Below are positions 44,450 to 55,040 of a stretch of 64,000 bases of DNA, piece by piece; position 1 is the first letter of the stretch; every line of letters starts with the position of its first letter. Origin of the DNA: Azospirillum humicireducens (lineage in GTDB: Bacteria; Pseudomonadota; Alphaproteobacteria; Azospirillales; Azospirillaceae); assembly GCF_001639105.2 (NCBI RefSeq), contig NZ_CP028902.1, forward strand, positions 249,619 through 313,618, in the 5' to 3' direction. Under the pieces are notes generated by a model that had not been told where the DNA came from, did not search any database, and saw nothing but the letters and a program-made list of their open reading frames with translations. A program made the translations under genes and the position numbers.

Positions 44450-44789
44450 CTGCAGATTCCGGAATCATGGCTTGCAGATCGGTTGAAAGAAAGGACGGGA
44501 TCGGTGCGCGTTCGCGCCGCGGCAGTTGTGCAATCCGATGCAACTCCTCCACCCAGGGCGAGGGGTAGCTGTCCACGCCGAATGTCCAGACGGCGTCGGT
44601 CCGGCCATCCGCCATACGCAACAGCACGCGGGCATCGTGGCCGTCCTTGCCGGCGTGGTTGGCGGCCTGTACAGCGGCGATCAGGGCACCCACCTGTCCG
44701 TTGGGGAAGGGGCCGTAGCGTTCCCCCTCAAGCCCGACGAACCACCCGTCTGTACGGCACGACACGGTATAATGGGCTGATAGGCTCAT
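44433..44789 (-). CDS. Small DUF2188-like protein
   Basis: A 118-residue protein. The segment HYTVSCRTDGWFVGLEGERY, then GPFPNGQVGALIAAVQAANH, resembles DUF2188-type small proteins that carry a GW(x)V motif followed by an Ala-rich helix. C-terminal residues (RIAQLPRRERAPIPSFLSTD) are unlike the family. It is the third gene of a three-gene unit with ATGA overlaps. Role unknown; such proteins often sit in stress-induced loci. Confidence 0.65.
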   Translation of the reverse strand: MSLSAHYTVSCRTDGWFVGLEGERYGPFPNGQVGALIAAVQAANHAGKDGHDARVLLRMADGRTDAVWTFGVDSYPSPWVEELHRIAQLPRRERAPIPSFLSTDLQAMIPESAVAGRA

Positions 44790-45037
44790 GAGATCATCCG
44801 TTCCTCGATGGCGGCCGTACCACCCGCGGCACAGGCTCTGGTAAGGCGGGTCAGCGTGGCACCCTGCGGCAGGCTGACGTGGCTCGGTGGTGTAAAGGCG
44901 GGGGGAAACTGGTCCGGCGATGCGCCATGGACAGTCGGATGCCAGCGGCGCTCGGCATTCATCCAGCGCAGCTGTTCACGCAACGCATCGGCGCCACGGG
45001 GGCATCGCCCCTCGATGGACTGGAGAAGGGGGGTCAT
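44786..45037 (-). CDS. Small hypothetical protein
   Basis: An 83-residue protein starting MTPLLQSIEGRCPRGADALR. It has no recognisable domain. It contains EQLRWMNAERRWHPTVHGAS, which looks like an amphipathic helix followed by a Pro-rich stretch. Both ends overlap neighbours by ATGA, which supports it as real and cotranslated. Confidence 0.55.
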   Translation of the reverse strand: MTPLLQSIEGRCPRGADALREQLRWMNAERRWHPTVHGASPDQFPPAFTPPSHVSLPQGATLTRLTRACAAGGTAAIEERMIS

Positions 45038-45357
45038 GGGCGTTCCTCCGATACGGATGTCGGCGTCAGGATATCAGCCATGGCCGGAATTATCGGATAT
45101 GGAGGCTCCATAACCGCCTGTGCCGCTCCGTCATTGCCGGCACAGCACCAGCGGACATGGCAGGGTTCCCCCGCCGCCGATTGCGCCAGCACGACGCTGG
45201 CGAAGCCGAGGCGTTCCGCCGCTTGCGCTTCCCGAATTGCTTTGGTGAGCGCATCGATCTGGTCGGCGCAGGGCGGATAGACGAAGCCGTCCGCACGGAC
45301 GATCCATCCGGCGTGGGTTTTAAGAATGAAGAAGGCCAGCCTTGTCCGGGAATTCAT
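45034..45357 (-). CDS. Small DUF2188-like protein, first of three overlapping genes
   Basis: A 107-residue protein from the ATG at 45357 (GGAGA site); the frame is open further upstream without support. FFILKTHAGWIVRADGFVYP followed by an Ala-rich helix (DALTKAIREAQAAERLGFAS) fits the small DUF2188-like fold, as in the third gene of this unit, so the two may be diverged duplicates. Function unknown. Confidence 0.6.
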   Translation of the reverse strand: MNSRTRLAFFILKTHAGWIVRADGFVYPPCADQIDALTKAIREAQAAERLGFASVVLAQSAAGEPCHVRWCCAGNDGAAQAVMEPPYPIIPAMADILTPTSVSEERP

Positions 45358-45720
45358 AAAGTGTCTCCGATGTGGACCGGTTTGTCGGCAATGGCGGCAG
45401 CCATGCCATCCGGATCGAGTCACGCCAGGAAACACCTTGGATTTGCGATCCTCGGCAAAAATGGGCAGGCCTGGGGTGGCTTTTGAATAATTAAAATGGG
45501 GGTTCGCGGAGATTTCCACAATGGGATATCGCCGAAATACATCAGCATACATTCAACGTCTTGAAATCGGCTTTGTGTTTCTATTGATAGAAATCTCCTG
45601 GCAAACGGGAAATGAATCTGGATGTCACGTCGAGTGACCTTCAATCGCACCGCCGCAGGTTATATCCGCTGCGGCGGGAGGCGGCCGAACGGCCGCCCCG
45701 TCTGTTGTGCACGCTTCAGA
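45358..45720. other. 363-bp gap with AT-rich promoter-like sequence
   Basis: No gene is supported. The part at 45480-45615 is AT-rich (for example GAATAATTAAAATGG) and probably carries the promoter of the minus-strand small-gene unit. The right end contains the 3' end of the DUF2382 gene and a GC-rich tract (GCGGCGGGAGGCGG) that could form a stem. Confidence 0.5.
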
Positions 45721-46449
45721 TCAGCGCTTGTTGCCGGGCTTGTTTCCGACGGGCTCCACCTTGACATCGCTGCGGCGGGCGACGGTTTCCACGGTCTTTT
45801 CCCGTTCGGAAGCGGTCTTGGACAACACGACCTCCCCGACCACGCGGGCTTCCTTGGTGATTTCCGGCGTTTCGGAGGTCGCCGTCAGCTCGACGGTCTT
45901 CTCGCCGAACGCAGCCTTCTCCTCGTCGGGGCGGAGAGGCCGATCGACCTTGCGATGTTCCACGTCCACCGCCTCGTCGCGCAGCGTTACGGTCTCCTGA
46001 ATTGGGGTTTCCGTGATCTCCGACACGGCTTTCAATCCGCCTTTGGCGACCCGGCGCTTGCCGATCTCGACCTCCTCCTTCACCGACTGGAGGGTTTCCT
46101 GCTCGACGGTGGCGCCATTGCCCGCCTTCTGGGCCGGCTTCCGCACCGCAGGGGGCTCGGGCAGGTCAACGGACCCGTTTTCATCGAGGATGGCTTCCGC
46201 CGCGTCGGCATCCTGGTCGGCGATGTCGGCCGCAACCAGGATGTGGCCCTGGCGGATGGCTGCACCGTACTGCTCGGCCAGTTCCTTGTCGAAACCGTGC
46301 CCCAGCAGGCCCTGGGCGGCCTTGTCGGCGCTATCGGCGCCGCCGAAGGTCTCGATGTCCGCTTCCTGGCAGCCCGCCGCGACCAAGGCCTGGAAGGCCT
46401 TCTTGGCGGAACCGCTTTCCTTGTAAAGTCCAACGATGATCGTGCTCAT
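45721..46449 (-). CDS. YsnF/AvaK-domain (DUF2382) stress protein
   Basis: A 242-residue acidic protein. The N-terminal half (MSTIIVGLYKESGSAKKAFQ, then ALVAAGCQEADIETFGG) is a ferredoxin-like fold of the general stress type (GSP17M/YflT-like). The C-terminal half is a DUF2382/YsnF repeat region: VKEEVEIGKRRVAKGGLKAV, TPIQETVTLRDEAVDVEHRK, GEKTVELTATSETPEITKEA and RVVGEVVLSKTASEREKTVE. Such proteins are linked to desiccation and oxidative stress, with unknown molecular role. Upstream in the same direction lie another DUF2382 gene and a phasin-like gene. Confidence 0.85.
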   Translation of the reverse strand: MSTIIVGLYKESGSAKKAFQALVAAGCQEADIETFGGADSADKAAQGLLGHGFDKELAEQYGAAIRQGHILVAADIADQDADAAEAILDENGSVDLPEPPAVRKPAQKAGNGATVEQETLQSVKEEVEIGKRRVAKGGLKAVSEITETPIQETVTLRDEAVDVEHRKVDRPLRPDEEKAAFGEKTVELTATSETPEITKEARVVGEVVLSKTASEREKTVETVARRSDVKVEPVGNKPGNKR

Positions 46450-46504
46450 GATAGTCTCCAGTGGGATTTAAAGTATTTCAGTGTCTTGAGGTAAGTCAGG
46501 CCGC

Positions 46505-46903
46505 TCAGGTCACGGGGGTGTCCAAGGACGGCTCCTGTTCGATGACCACTTCCTGACGGCGCAGCGTGACGTGGTCGGTCATCTTGCGGCTCGCGGTGCG
46601 GCGGGTGATCCGGACCTCCTCCACCAGCTTCAGGCGAACCTCCACCGTCGCCACCTCCTCGATCACCGAGATGACGGTGGTGTCGCCGTCCTGGCGGTCG
46701 GGAATCGGGCCATCGACGAACCGTCCGATGGGAACCCGCTCGACTTCCAGTGTTTCCATCGACAGGTCGGCTTCGAGCGCCTGTTCCCGCTCATGGCTGA
46801 AGGTGCTGGCGCGGACGGTCCCGGTGACCTGTCGGCGTTTGCGGACGCCCACCTGCTCTTCGATGGTGAGAAGCGTCTGCGTCTCCTTTTCCGAACCGGT
46901 CAA
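46505..46903 (-). CDS. DUF2382 (YsnF/AvaK) protein
   Basis: A 132-residue protein that is essentially one DUF2382 domain: LTIEEQVGVRKRRQVTGTVR, LSMETLEVERVPIGRFVDGP, TTVISVIEEVATVEVRLKLV and EEVRITRRTASRKMTDHVTL. The regular beta-strand pattern of paired Glu/Arg residues is typical. It lies 55 bp before the longer DUF2382 gene and shares its orientation, so the two probably form one stress unit. Confidence 0.82.
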   Translation of the reverse strand: MTGSEKETQTLLTIEEQVGVRKRRQVTGTVRASTFSHEREQALEADLSMETLEVERVPIGRFVDGPIPDRQDGDTTVISVIEEVATVEVRLKLVEEVRITRRTASRKMTDHVTLRRQEVVIEQEPSLDTPVT

Positions 46904-46954
46904 CGGAGATCCTCCCGAAGTGCTGTCATGCGGCTTTGAAGAGCGGGGGCGGCC

Positions 46955-47515
46955 TCAGGCGCCAGGCCGGGGTGGGCTGTGCGCGGAGTCTTGCGACAGC
47001 CGGGACGCGGCCTGGGCGACGCGGACATTGACCTCGAAGAAGGCCAGCCATCCGCCGAGCAGGTAGCGTTGTCCCGCGGTTATGATGTCCTGCGGGCCGC
47101 GGGCCTGGAGCATGCTGCCCAACAGCTCGTTCTGTCGTTCCACGGCTTGGCCCATGTAGGAGACCGCTTCTGAAATGGCCGTTCCATAGCCTGCCATCAG
47201 GGCGCCGCCGAGTGCCGTGGCCCGACCGCCACCCTCGTCGAGACTGTCTTTGAGAGCACGGTCAAATTTCTGGCCGGCGGTCCGGACGGTTTCCGGAAAG
47301 CCCTGGTTGCCTGACGCGCCGGACAGCCTCGGCGGCCAGGGCCTCGGCTGCTGGCCAAGCTCGCGGGTAGGTTTCGCCGTGTGCTCCTCGCTGGCGCTGC
47401 GGATGCCGGCGCCGTTCGGCGCGTCGTTACCAGCCGCGGCTTCGTCGCTGGCACTGCGAATGATTGGGCGATTGGTCGGGCGATTGGTGGGGGTGGGATG
47501 AGTGCCGTCGTCCAT
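46955..47515 (-). CDS. Phasin-like protein
   Basis: A 186-residue protein from the ATG at 47515 (GGAGA site). The N-terminal ~85 residues are low complexity and rich in Pro, Ser and Asn (TPTNRPTNRPIIRSASDEAA, with RSASDE and RSASEE repeats). The C-terminal helical part (QNELLGSMLQARGPQDIITA, GQRYLLGGWLAFFEVNVRVA) has the phasin pattern seen in granule-associated proteins. It may bind polyhydroxyalkanoate granules or be a stress-induced phasin-family protein. No PHA synthesis gene is nearby. Confidence 0.7.
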   Translation of the reverse strand: MDDGTHPTPTNRPTNRPIIRSASDEAAAGNDAPNGAGIRSASEEHTAKPTRELGQQPRPWPPRLSGASGNQGFPETVRTAGQKFDRALKDSLDEGGGRATALGGALMAGYGTAISEAVSYMGQAVERQNELLGSMLQARGPQDIITAGQRYLLGGWLAFFEVNVRVAQAASRLSQDSAHSPPRPGA

Positions 47516-47733
47516 GACGTCTCCATGACTGTTTGGGGTGCGAAAGCTGAAAGGGAGCACTGTGCTCTGCCTCGCTGGCTTCATTCTATATTATGCCGCA
47601 CCGCAAAATATCAATGGCTCTAAAAATATAATCTGAACACAAGGACTATAAATTGCCAAATATAAAGGGTATGTTCTTTTGATGTTCGCGGAACTATATT
47701 TCATATACGCAAGAAGGCCAGGAGATTTTCGCC
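47516..47733. promoter_or_regulatory. AT-rich divergent promoter region
   Basis: The gap between the phasin-like gene (minus) and the small ORF and kinase (plus) is strongly AT-rich. A consensus TATAAT lies at 47627-47632 on the plus strand, but no good -35 is seen at the correct distance. Confidence 0.4.
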
Positions 47734-47874
47734 ATGGATCAATCGGTATATTTTCTCAATCTGCGCCAATATGGCGAACGGGCTCTGCCACTTCTTCGCC
47801 TGGGAAGGCTGCTTTCAGCAGCTGTATCCTTTTCGAACAAAGGATCCGACGAGGGAGCGCTGCATGCCCGATAA
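47734..47874 (+). CDS. Possible 46-residue protein overlapping the LOV-like kinase start
   Basis: ATG at 47734 follows an AGGAG site. The frame encodes MDQSVYFLNLRQYGERALPL, then LRLGRLLSAAVSFSNKGSDE, and GALHAR, ending at 47872-47874, eleven bases inside the kinase gene. The strong ribosome site and the overlap suggest a real, coupled gene, but no family is recognised and conservation is unknown. Confidence 0.4.
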   Translation: MDQSVYFLNLRQYGERALPLLRLGRLLSAAVSFSNKGSDEGALHAR

Positions 47875-49057
47875 TCCCCGCGACCAACAGGACGCAGAGA
47901 GAATGGTCAGGACGGAGACAGCGCGCGGAGGCCCCTTCGTGGTGGCTGCGGAAACGACCCTGATGCCCATGCTGATCGCCGATCCCACCCTGCCGGATAT
48001 CCCGATCGTCTTCGCCAACGCCGCATTCACCAGGCTCAGCGGTCATGCGCGCGAAGAGATTCTGGGCAAGAGCTATCATCTGCTGTCCGGCTCCGGCACC
48101 GACCCGGAGGTGGCGCGCGCCATCGACCTTGCCCTACGCGCCGGTGAGGCCATCGTGCGCCAGGTCCGGCTCTATCGGAGGGATGGAAAGCCGCTATGGC
48201 TGCTCCAGCATGTCGCACCCGTATTCGAGGAAGACCGTATCCGCTACCATTTCGTGTCCTTTGTCGACATCACCGAGCGCAAGGCGGCGGAAGACGGATT
48301 GCGCCAGCTCAACGAAGAACTCGATCACCGTGTTTCGGTGCGCACCGGGCGGCTGGATGAACTCAATCGCCAACTTGCCGCCGAAGTGGAACGCCGCACC
48401 GAGGTGGAGCATGTGCTGCGCAACACCCTTGCCGACAAGGACGTGCTGCTGCGCGACAAGGACAACCTGATGAAGGAGGTGAACCACCGCGTCAAAAACA
48501 CCCTCCAGATGGCCTCGTCCTTCCTGCGCATCCAGTTGGACCTCACACATGGCCGGGAACCGGCCGTGCAGGAAGCACTGCACAGCGCCGTGGAAAGGCT
48601 GGACCGCATGGCCGAGATCCACGAGACGCTCTACCGGACGCAGGGCCTGCAGGAGATCGAATTCGGGGGATATCTGCGGATGCTGTGCCGCAACCTTCTA
48701 GTGTCCTTCGAGCCTGCACAGAGTTTGCGGGTGGTGCTGGATGTCGACGCCGACGAGGTGTTCCTGAAACCGGATCAGGCCATCCCGCTGGCCCTCATCG
48801 CCAACGAGGCGATGATCAATGCGCTGAAATACGCCTTCCCGGACGGGCGATCCGGCCGCATCGCCGTCTCGTTCCGGGAAATCTCGTACGAAGTCCTGCG
48901 CATGAGCATCAGTGACGATGGCATCGGCATGGCCGACGAACGACGCACGGGGTCGCTCGGCCTCACCCTGATGGAGTTGCTGACCGAGCAGGTCAAAGGC
49001 GGCCTGACCGTGGGGTCCGGCGCCGGCACGACCATAATGGTGTCGATCCCGGCATGA
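47864..49057 (+). CDS. LOV-like PAS sensor kinase (HisKA_2) without the photoactive cysteine
   Basis: A 397-residue protein from the ATG at 47864 (GAGGGAG site). The PAS domain follows LOV-histidine kinases closely: FVVAAETTLMPMLIADPTLP, DIPIVFANAAFTRLSGHARE and VRQVRLYRRDGKPLWLLQHV. The flavin-Cys motif GRNCRFLQ is GKSYHLLS here, so the adduct-forming Cys is replaced by Tyr. A coiled coil links to HisKA_2 (MKEVNHRVKNTLQMASSFLR, phospho-His208) and its ATPase (IANEAMINALKYAFPDGRSG, MSISDDGIGMADERRTGSLG). No receiver or partner gene is adjacent. It may sense redox or another cue. Confidence 0.88.
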   Translation: MPDNPRDQQDAERMVRTETARGGPFVVAAETTLMPMLIADPTLPDIPIVFANAAFTRLSGHAREEILGKSYHLLSGSGTDPEVARAIDLALRAGEAIVRQVRLYRRDGKPLWLLQHVAPVFEEDRIRYHFVSFVDITERKAAEDGLRQLNEELDHRVSVRTGRLDELNRQLAAEVERRTEVEHVLRNTLADKDVLLRDKDNLMKEVNHRVKNTLQMASSFLRIQLDLTHGREPAVQEALHSAVERLDRMAEIHETLYRTQGLQEIEFGGYLRMLCRNLLVSFEPAQSLRVVLDVDADEVFLKPDQAIPLALIANEAMINALKYAFPDGRSGRIAVSFREISYEVLRMSISDDGIGMADERRTGSLGLTLMELLTEQVKGGLTVGSGAGTTIMVSIPA

Positions 49058-49100
49058 CAGACAGGTGTCGCCCCACCGAAACGGCCGGAGCGATGCGGCC

Positions 49101-49700
49101 ATGACCTCGTCCTTGCCCCCGCATATCCCGACATCCGAGGTTTTGCGCGGTCTGCTCGCCGAAGCTCCGGCCGAAGGGGTCACATTCGGCTGGCTGCTGG
49201 ACAGGTTGCAAAAGCGTTCCTTCGGCGTCGTTCTGCTGTTGCTGGCGCTGATCGGGCTGACTCCGGGAACATCGCCGGTCGTCGGGCTGCTGCTGACCAT
49301 TCCCGCCCTCCAGATGATCCTCGCGCGGGAAACCCCGGCCTTTCCCAGGACGATCATGTCGCGGCGTTTCTCGACACAGCGGCTGGTCCGGATGGTCGAT
49401 CGCACCGTGCCGGTGTTGAGGCGCATGGAGACGGTCATACGCCCACGCTGGAAGATGCCGTTCGAGACGACGACGCGCGTGGTCGGATTGGTCGTCCTTG
49501 TGCTGGCAGGCGTCTTCTTCGTTCCCATTCCGCTGAGCAATGTCGTCCCGGCGGTGACGATCATGCTGATCGCCTTGGCCTATCTGGAAGAGGACGGGGT
49601 GTTGTTGGCAGTGTCGTTGGCGATGGCCGCCGCCGTTCTCATCGCCACGACGATCACCGTCTGGCAGTCGGTCGAGGCGGTCCGGTCCATGTTTTTTTAG
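49101..49700 (+). CDS. ExoD-family exopolysaccharide synthesis protein
   Basis: A 199-residue membrane protein from the ATG at 49101. The family pattern is LLAEAPAEGVTFGWLLDRLQ, KRSFGVVLLLLALIGLTPGT, SPVVGLLLTIPALQMILARE and FFVPIPLSNVVPAVTIMLIA. ExoD proteins affect exopolysaccharide production and alkali tolerance in rhizobia, by an unknown mechanism. It starts 44 bp after the kinase and may share its transcript. Confidence 0.85.
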   Translation: MTSSLPPHIPTSEVLRGLLAEAPAEGVTFGWLLDRLQKRSFGVVLLLLALIGLTPGTSPVVGLLLTIPALQMILARETPAFPRTIMSRRFSTQRLVRMVDRTVPVLRRMETVIRPRWKMPFETTTRVVGLVVLVLAGVFFVPIPLSNVVPAVTIMLIALAYLEEDGVLLAVSLAMAAAVLIATTITVWQSVEAVRSMFF

Positions 49701-50042
49701 CCGTCGCTCATATCGGTTAGGGCCGTCTATGGATCTGCGGGATGGAAGATCATCCGTCCGGACATGATCACCAATGCTGTTGGACCGGCATCCCATCCGA
49801 CAAAGCGGCGTATGGCAGGTTCTTGCTGCGTGCTTTGGCATGCAAGCCGTTGCTCAATCGCGCCAAATCGAGAGAAGGCAGCAGAAGGGACGCTCAAGAA
49901 TCATTGAGGTAGAGGATCCTGTCCGGCGGAGGCAGGCAGCAGCAGGAATAAAATAAGCGTCAATATTATTATTTGGCCATCACCATTGCAATAAAATTTG
50001 GCAGCCCCATATTTCGAAACAAATATCCGGGAGGAGATCGTC
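49701..50042. other. 342-bp gap without a supported gene
   Basis: No coding frame with a ribosome site was found. The right half (49930-50020) is AT-rich (AATATTATTATTTGG) and likely holds the promoter of the small genes that follow. Confidence 0.5.
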
Positions 50043-50198
50043 ATGTCGCTCACGCACGGGACGTTGTCGGAGTGGATGGTTTCAGAGCGTGCCGCCTGGG
50101 CTTTGTCCGCACCGAAATGGAAGAACATGGCTTATCTGACACTTGGCGTCTCGGTCGGCTTTCTTGCCGGGTTGCTGTTCTCCAGTTCGGGCGGATAG
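50043..50198 (+). CDS. 51-residue single-span membrane protein
   Basis: ATG at 50043 has a strong GGAGGAG site. The protein MSLTHGTLSEWMVSERAAWA, LSAPKWKNMAYLTLGVSVGF, LAGLLFSSSGG has one C-terminal membrane helix (MAYLTLGVSVGFLAGLLF). No family is recognised. It is the first of three small plus-strand genes in a stress-type region. Confidence 0.55.
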   Translation: MSLTHGTLSEWMVSERAAWALSAPKWKNMAYLTLGVSVGFLAGLLFSSSGG

Positions 50199-50247
50199 GC
50201 AGCGGCTTTCAAGGACATCCGCCGGACAAGAATGGGAGCACCCTTCG

Positions 50248-50532
50248 ATGAGCACCGCATTCACCCGCACCACCAGCAGGACCGTGACGTTCGCCCATCC
50301 TTTTGCCTTGAGCGGCGTCGACGGTGTGCAACCGGCGGGAAGCTACGTCGTGGAGACCGACGAGGAGTTGATCGGCTCGCTCTCCTTCCCTGTGTATCGG
50401 CGCAGCGCGACCTGGATCCGTCTTCCGCAGTCCAATCGCGGAATGGCGATGGAGCAGACGGTGCTCATCGACCCCGATGAGCTGGGCCGGCTCCTGGAAT
50501 CGGCGGGAAACGGAACTCTCCCGCCCGGATGA
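50248..50532 (+). CDS. Small hypothetical protein
   Basis: A 94-residue protein with ATG at 50248. It is beta-rich (RTVTFAHPFALSGVDGVQPA, then GSYVVETDEELIGSLSFPVY) and ends in an Asp/Leu-rich helix (DPDELGRLLESAGNGTLPPG). No domain is recognised. The spacing to its small neighbours is about 50-90 bp, suggesting a unit. Confidence 0.55.
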   Translation: MSTAFTRTTSRTVTFAHPFALSGVDGVQPAGSYVVETDEELIGSLSFPVYRRSATWIRLPQSNRGMAMEQTVLIDPDELGRLLESAGNGTLPPG

Positions 50533-50620
50533 ACAGCGTTGCGAGGACCGGGTGGAGCAATGCTCCGCCCATCGCGGATAGCCGCTCCGCACCGAACTGT
50601 ACCGCAGAGGAGATCGCGTC

Positions 50621-50818
50621 ATGCAAACCGTGCAACTGAAACATCGTTCGGCGGAAGTCCATTTCCTGAACGGGAAAATGTTCATTCAAACCGCGTCCCT
50701 GCCACCGATGACCGTAAGGATCGGCGATGAGCGTCTACGCCAGCGGGAGGGCGGCACCCCGCTGCGCAACTGGGACGATGACGGTGGTGCGCAACCGAAA
50801 GAGGGTGCTAAAGAGTGA
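50621..50818 (+). CDS. Small hypothetical protein
   Basis: A 65-residue protein with ATG at 50621 and a GAGGAG site. It is polar, beginning MQTVQLKHRSAEVHFLNGKM and ending in an acidic/basic tail (NWDDDGGAQPKEGAKE). No family is recognised; the good ribosome site and compact spacing support it. Confidence 0.5.
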   Translation: MQTVQLKHRSAEVHFLNGKMFIQTASLPPMTVRIGDERLRQREGGTPLRNWDDDGGAQPKEGAKE

Positions 50819-51004
50819 GTTGACCGTCCACGTCAAAGTTTGGCATCGACTGTGAGGAAGAACGCCACCAGGGACGGCCGGCCATCGTCCCGAGGGGGTG
50901 CTCCAGTTGAAATGTAGAAAAGCTCATCGCCGACAAGGGCGCCATCCCCGGCATCCTCAAACGACATCGATCCGCATCGTCAGGATCTGTGGAAGGGCAG
51001 CAGC

Positions 51005-54156
<3,152 letters not shown>

Positions 54157-54160
<4 letters not shown>

Positions 54161-54291
54161 CCGGACAGCATCTGGAAGGCTGCCGGATCATGATCGTCGA
54201 GGACGAGTTGCTGATCGCCATGGTGTCGGAGGAAATCCTACAGGATGCGGGAGCCACCATCGTTCGCATGTTGTGCACTGCCATGGCCTGA
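54157..54291 (+). pseudogene. Response-regulator gene truncated by IS5-family remnants
   Basis: ATG at 54157 overlaps the kinase stop (ATGA). The first ~36 codons are a receiver start (CRIMIVEDELLIAMVSEEIL, then QDAGATIV) with the acidic pair. The frame then runs into transposon-like sequence and stops at 54289-54291. The phospho-acceptor Asp and Lys are lost, so it cannot function as a receiver. It was probably the partner of the hybrid kinase. Confidence 0.85.
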
Positions 54292-54503
54292 GCGGACATC
54301 AATTTGCCGGTTCTCCTCCTTGCTCAGCCGCTGCCTGGGCGCTTCCACGATGGAGGCATCGACGATCTGGCCGCCCAGCGCGAAGCAGCCGCGTTCCTTC
54401 AGCTCCGCGTCGAAGCGGGCGAACAGCCCCTCCATCGCCCCCGCCGTCACCAGGGCCTCGCGGAACAGCCAGATCGTCATGCGATCCGGAACCCGGTCGG
54501 CTA
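54268..54503 (-). mobile_element. IS5-family transposase remnant (IS1031-like), minus strand
   Basis: Minus-strand frame reads [20 protein letters not shown], then [20 protein letters not shown], and [20 protein letters not shown], a well-known segment of IS5-type DDE transposases. Both ends are missing. Its left edge is the point where the receiver gene is interrupted. Confidence 0.8.
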
Positions 54504-54625
54504 TAACGCAGGCGAGAGGATCAAGGGTATCAAGTCCCATATCCTCGTCGACACGCTCGGCCTGCTCCTGAACGCCGCTGTGCATATTGCCGACATCCAG
54601 GACCGTGACGGCACTGGGAACCGTT
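54504..54625 (+). mobile_element. Second IS5-family remnant (IS427-like), plus strand
   Basis: Plus-strand residues [20 protein letters not shown], then [20 protein letters not shown], match the middle of IS5/IS427-type transposases ([16 protein letters not shown]). It abuts the first fragment head to head, so two different elements are mixed here. Confidence 0.7.
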
Positions 54626-55040
54626 CCCGACTTCTCGTTCAGCCGCACCAGGATCAAGCCGACGCCCTCAGCTTGGATCGGTGCCTCCTTTCATCGTCTC
54701 CCACCAGCTGCAGGGGCTGGGGCCGAGTTGATGATCGCGTCCGCCTTGACGCTGGAGGAAGGCGCGGCGCGCTTCGCAACGGAACTTAAATCCGCCGCGG
54801 CTCTCATCGTTGCGGATCTCGAACGCGATGGTGCGTCGAGGAATCGATCGGCGCCTACCGGGGAAATGCGCATCGCGCCCCACTGCATCGCAGATGCCGC
54901 AAAACGGGAAGGGTGATCTTGCCCTGGTTCGGCGGTTCTTGCGCACGTTGCGTGGACTGAACCGCCGTTCGCTCGCCAGGTGCTTGAAGCGGCCAGTTCC
55001 CCAATAGGTCAGCGCGTGATATCCACAAACAGGTTCGGAC
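54626..55040. other. Interval without a recognisable gene, probably further mobile-element debris
   Basis: Frames on both strands look fragmentary and none has a ribosome site or family signature. The plus-strand piece [20 protein letters not shown] has coding-like composition but cannot be assigned. Confidence 0.4.
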
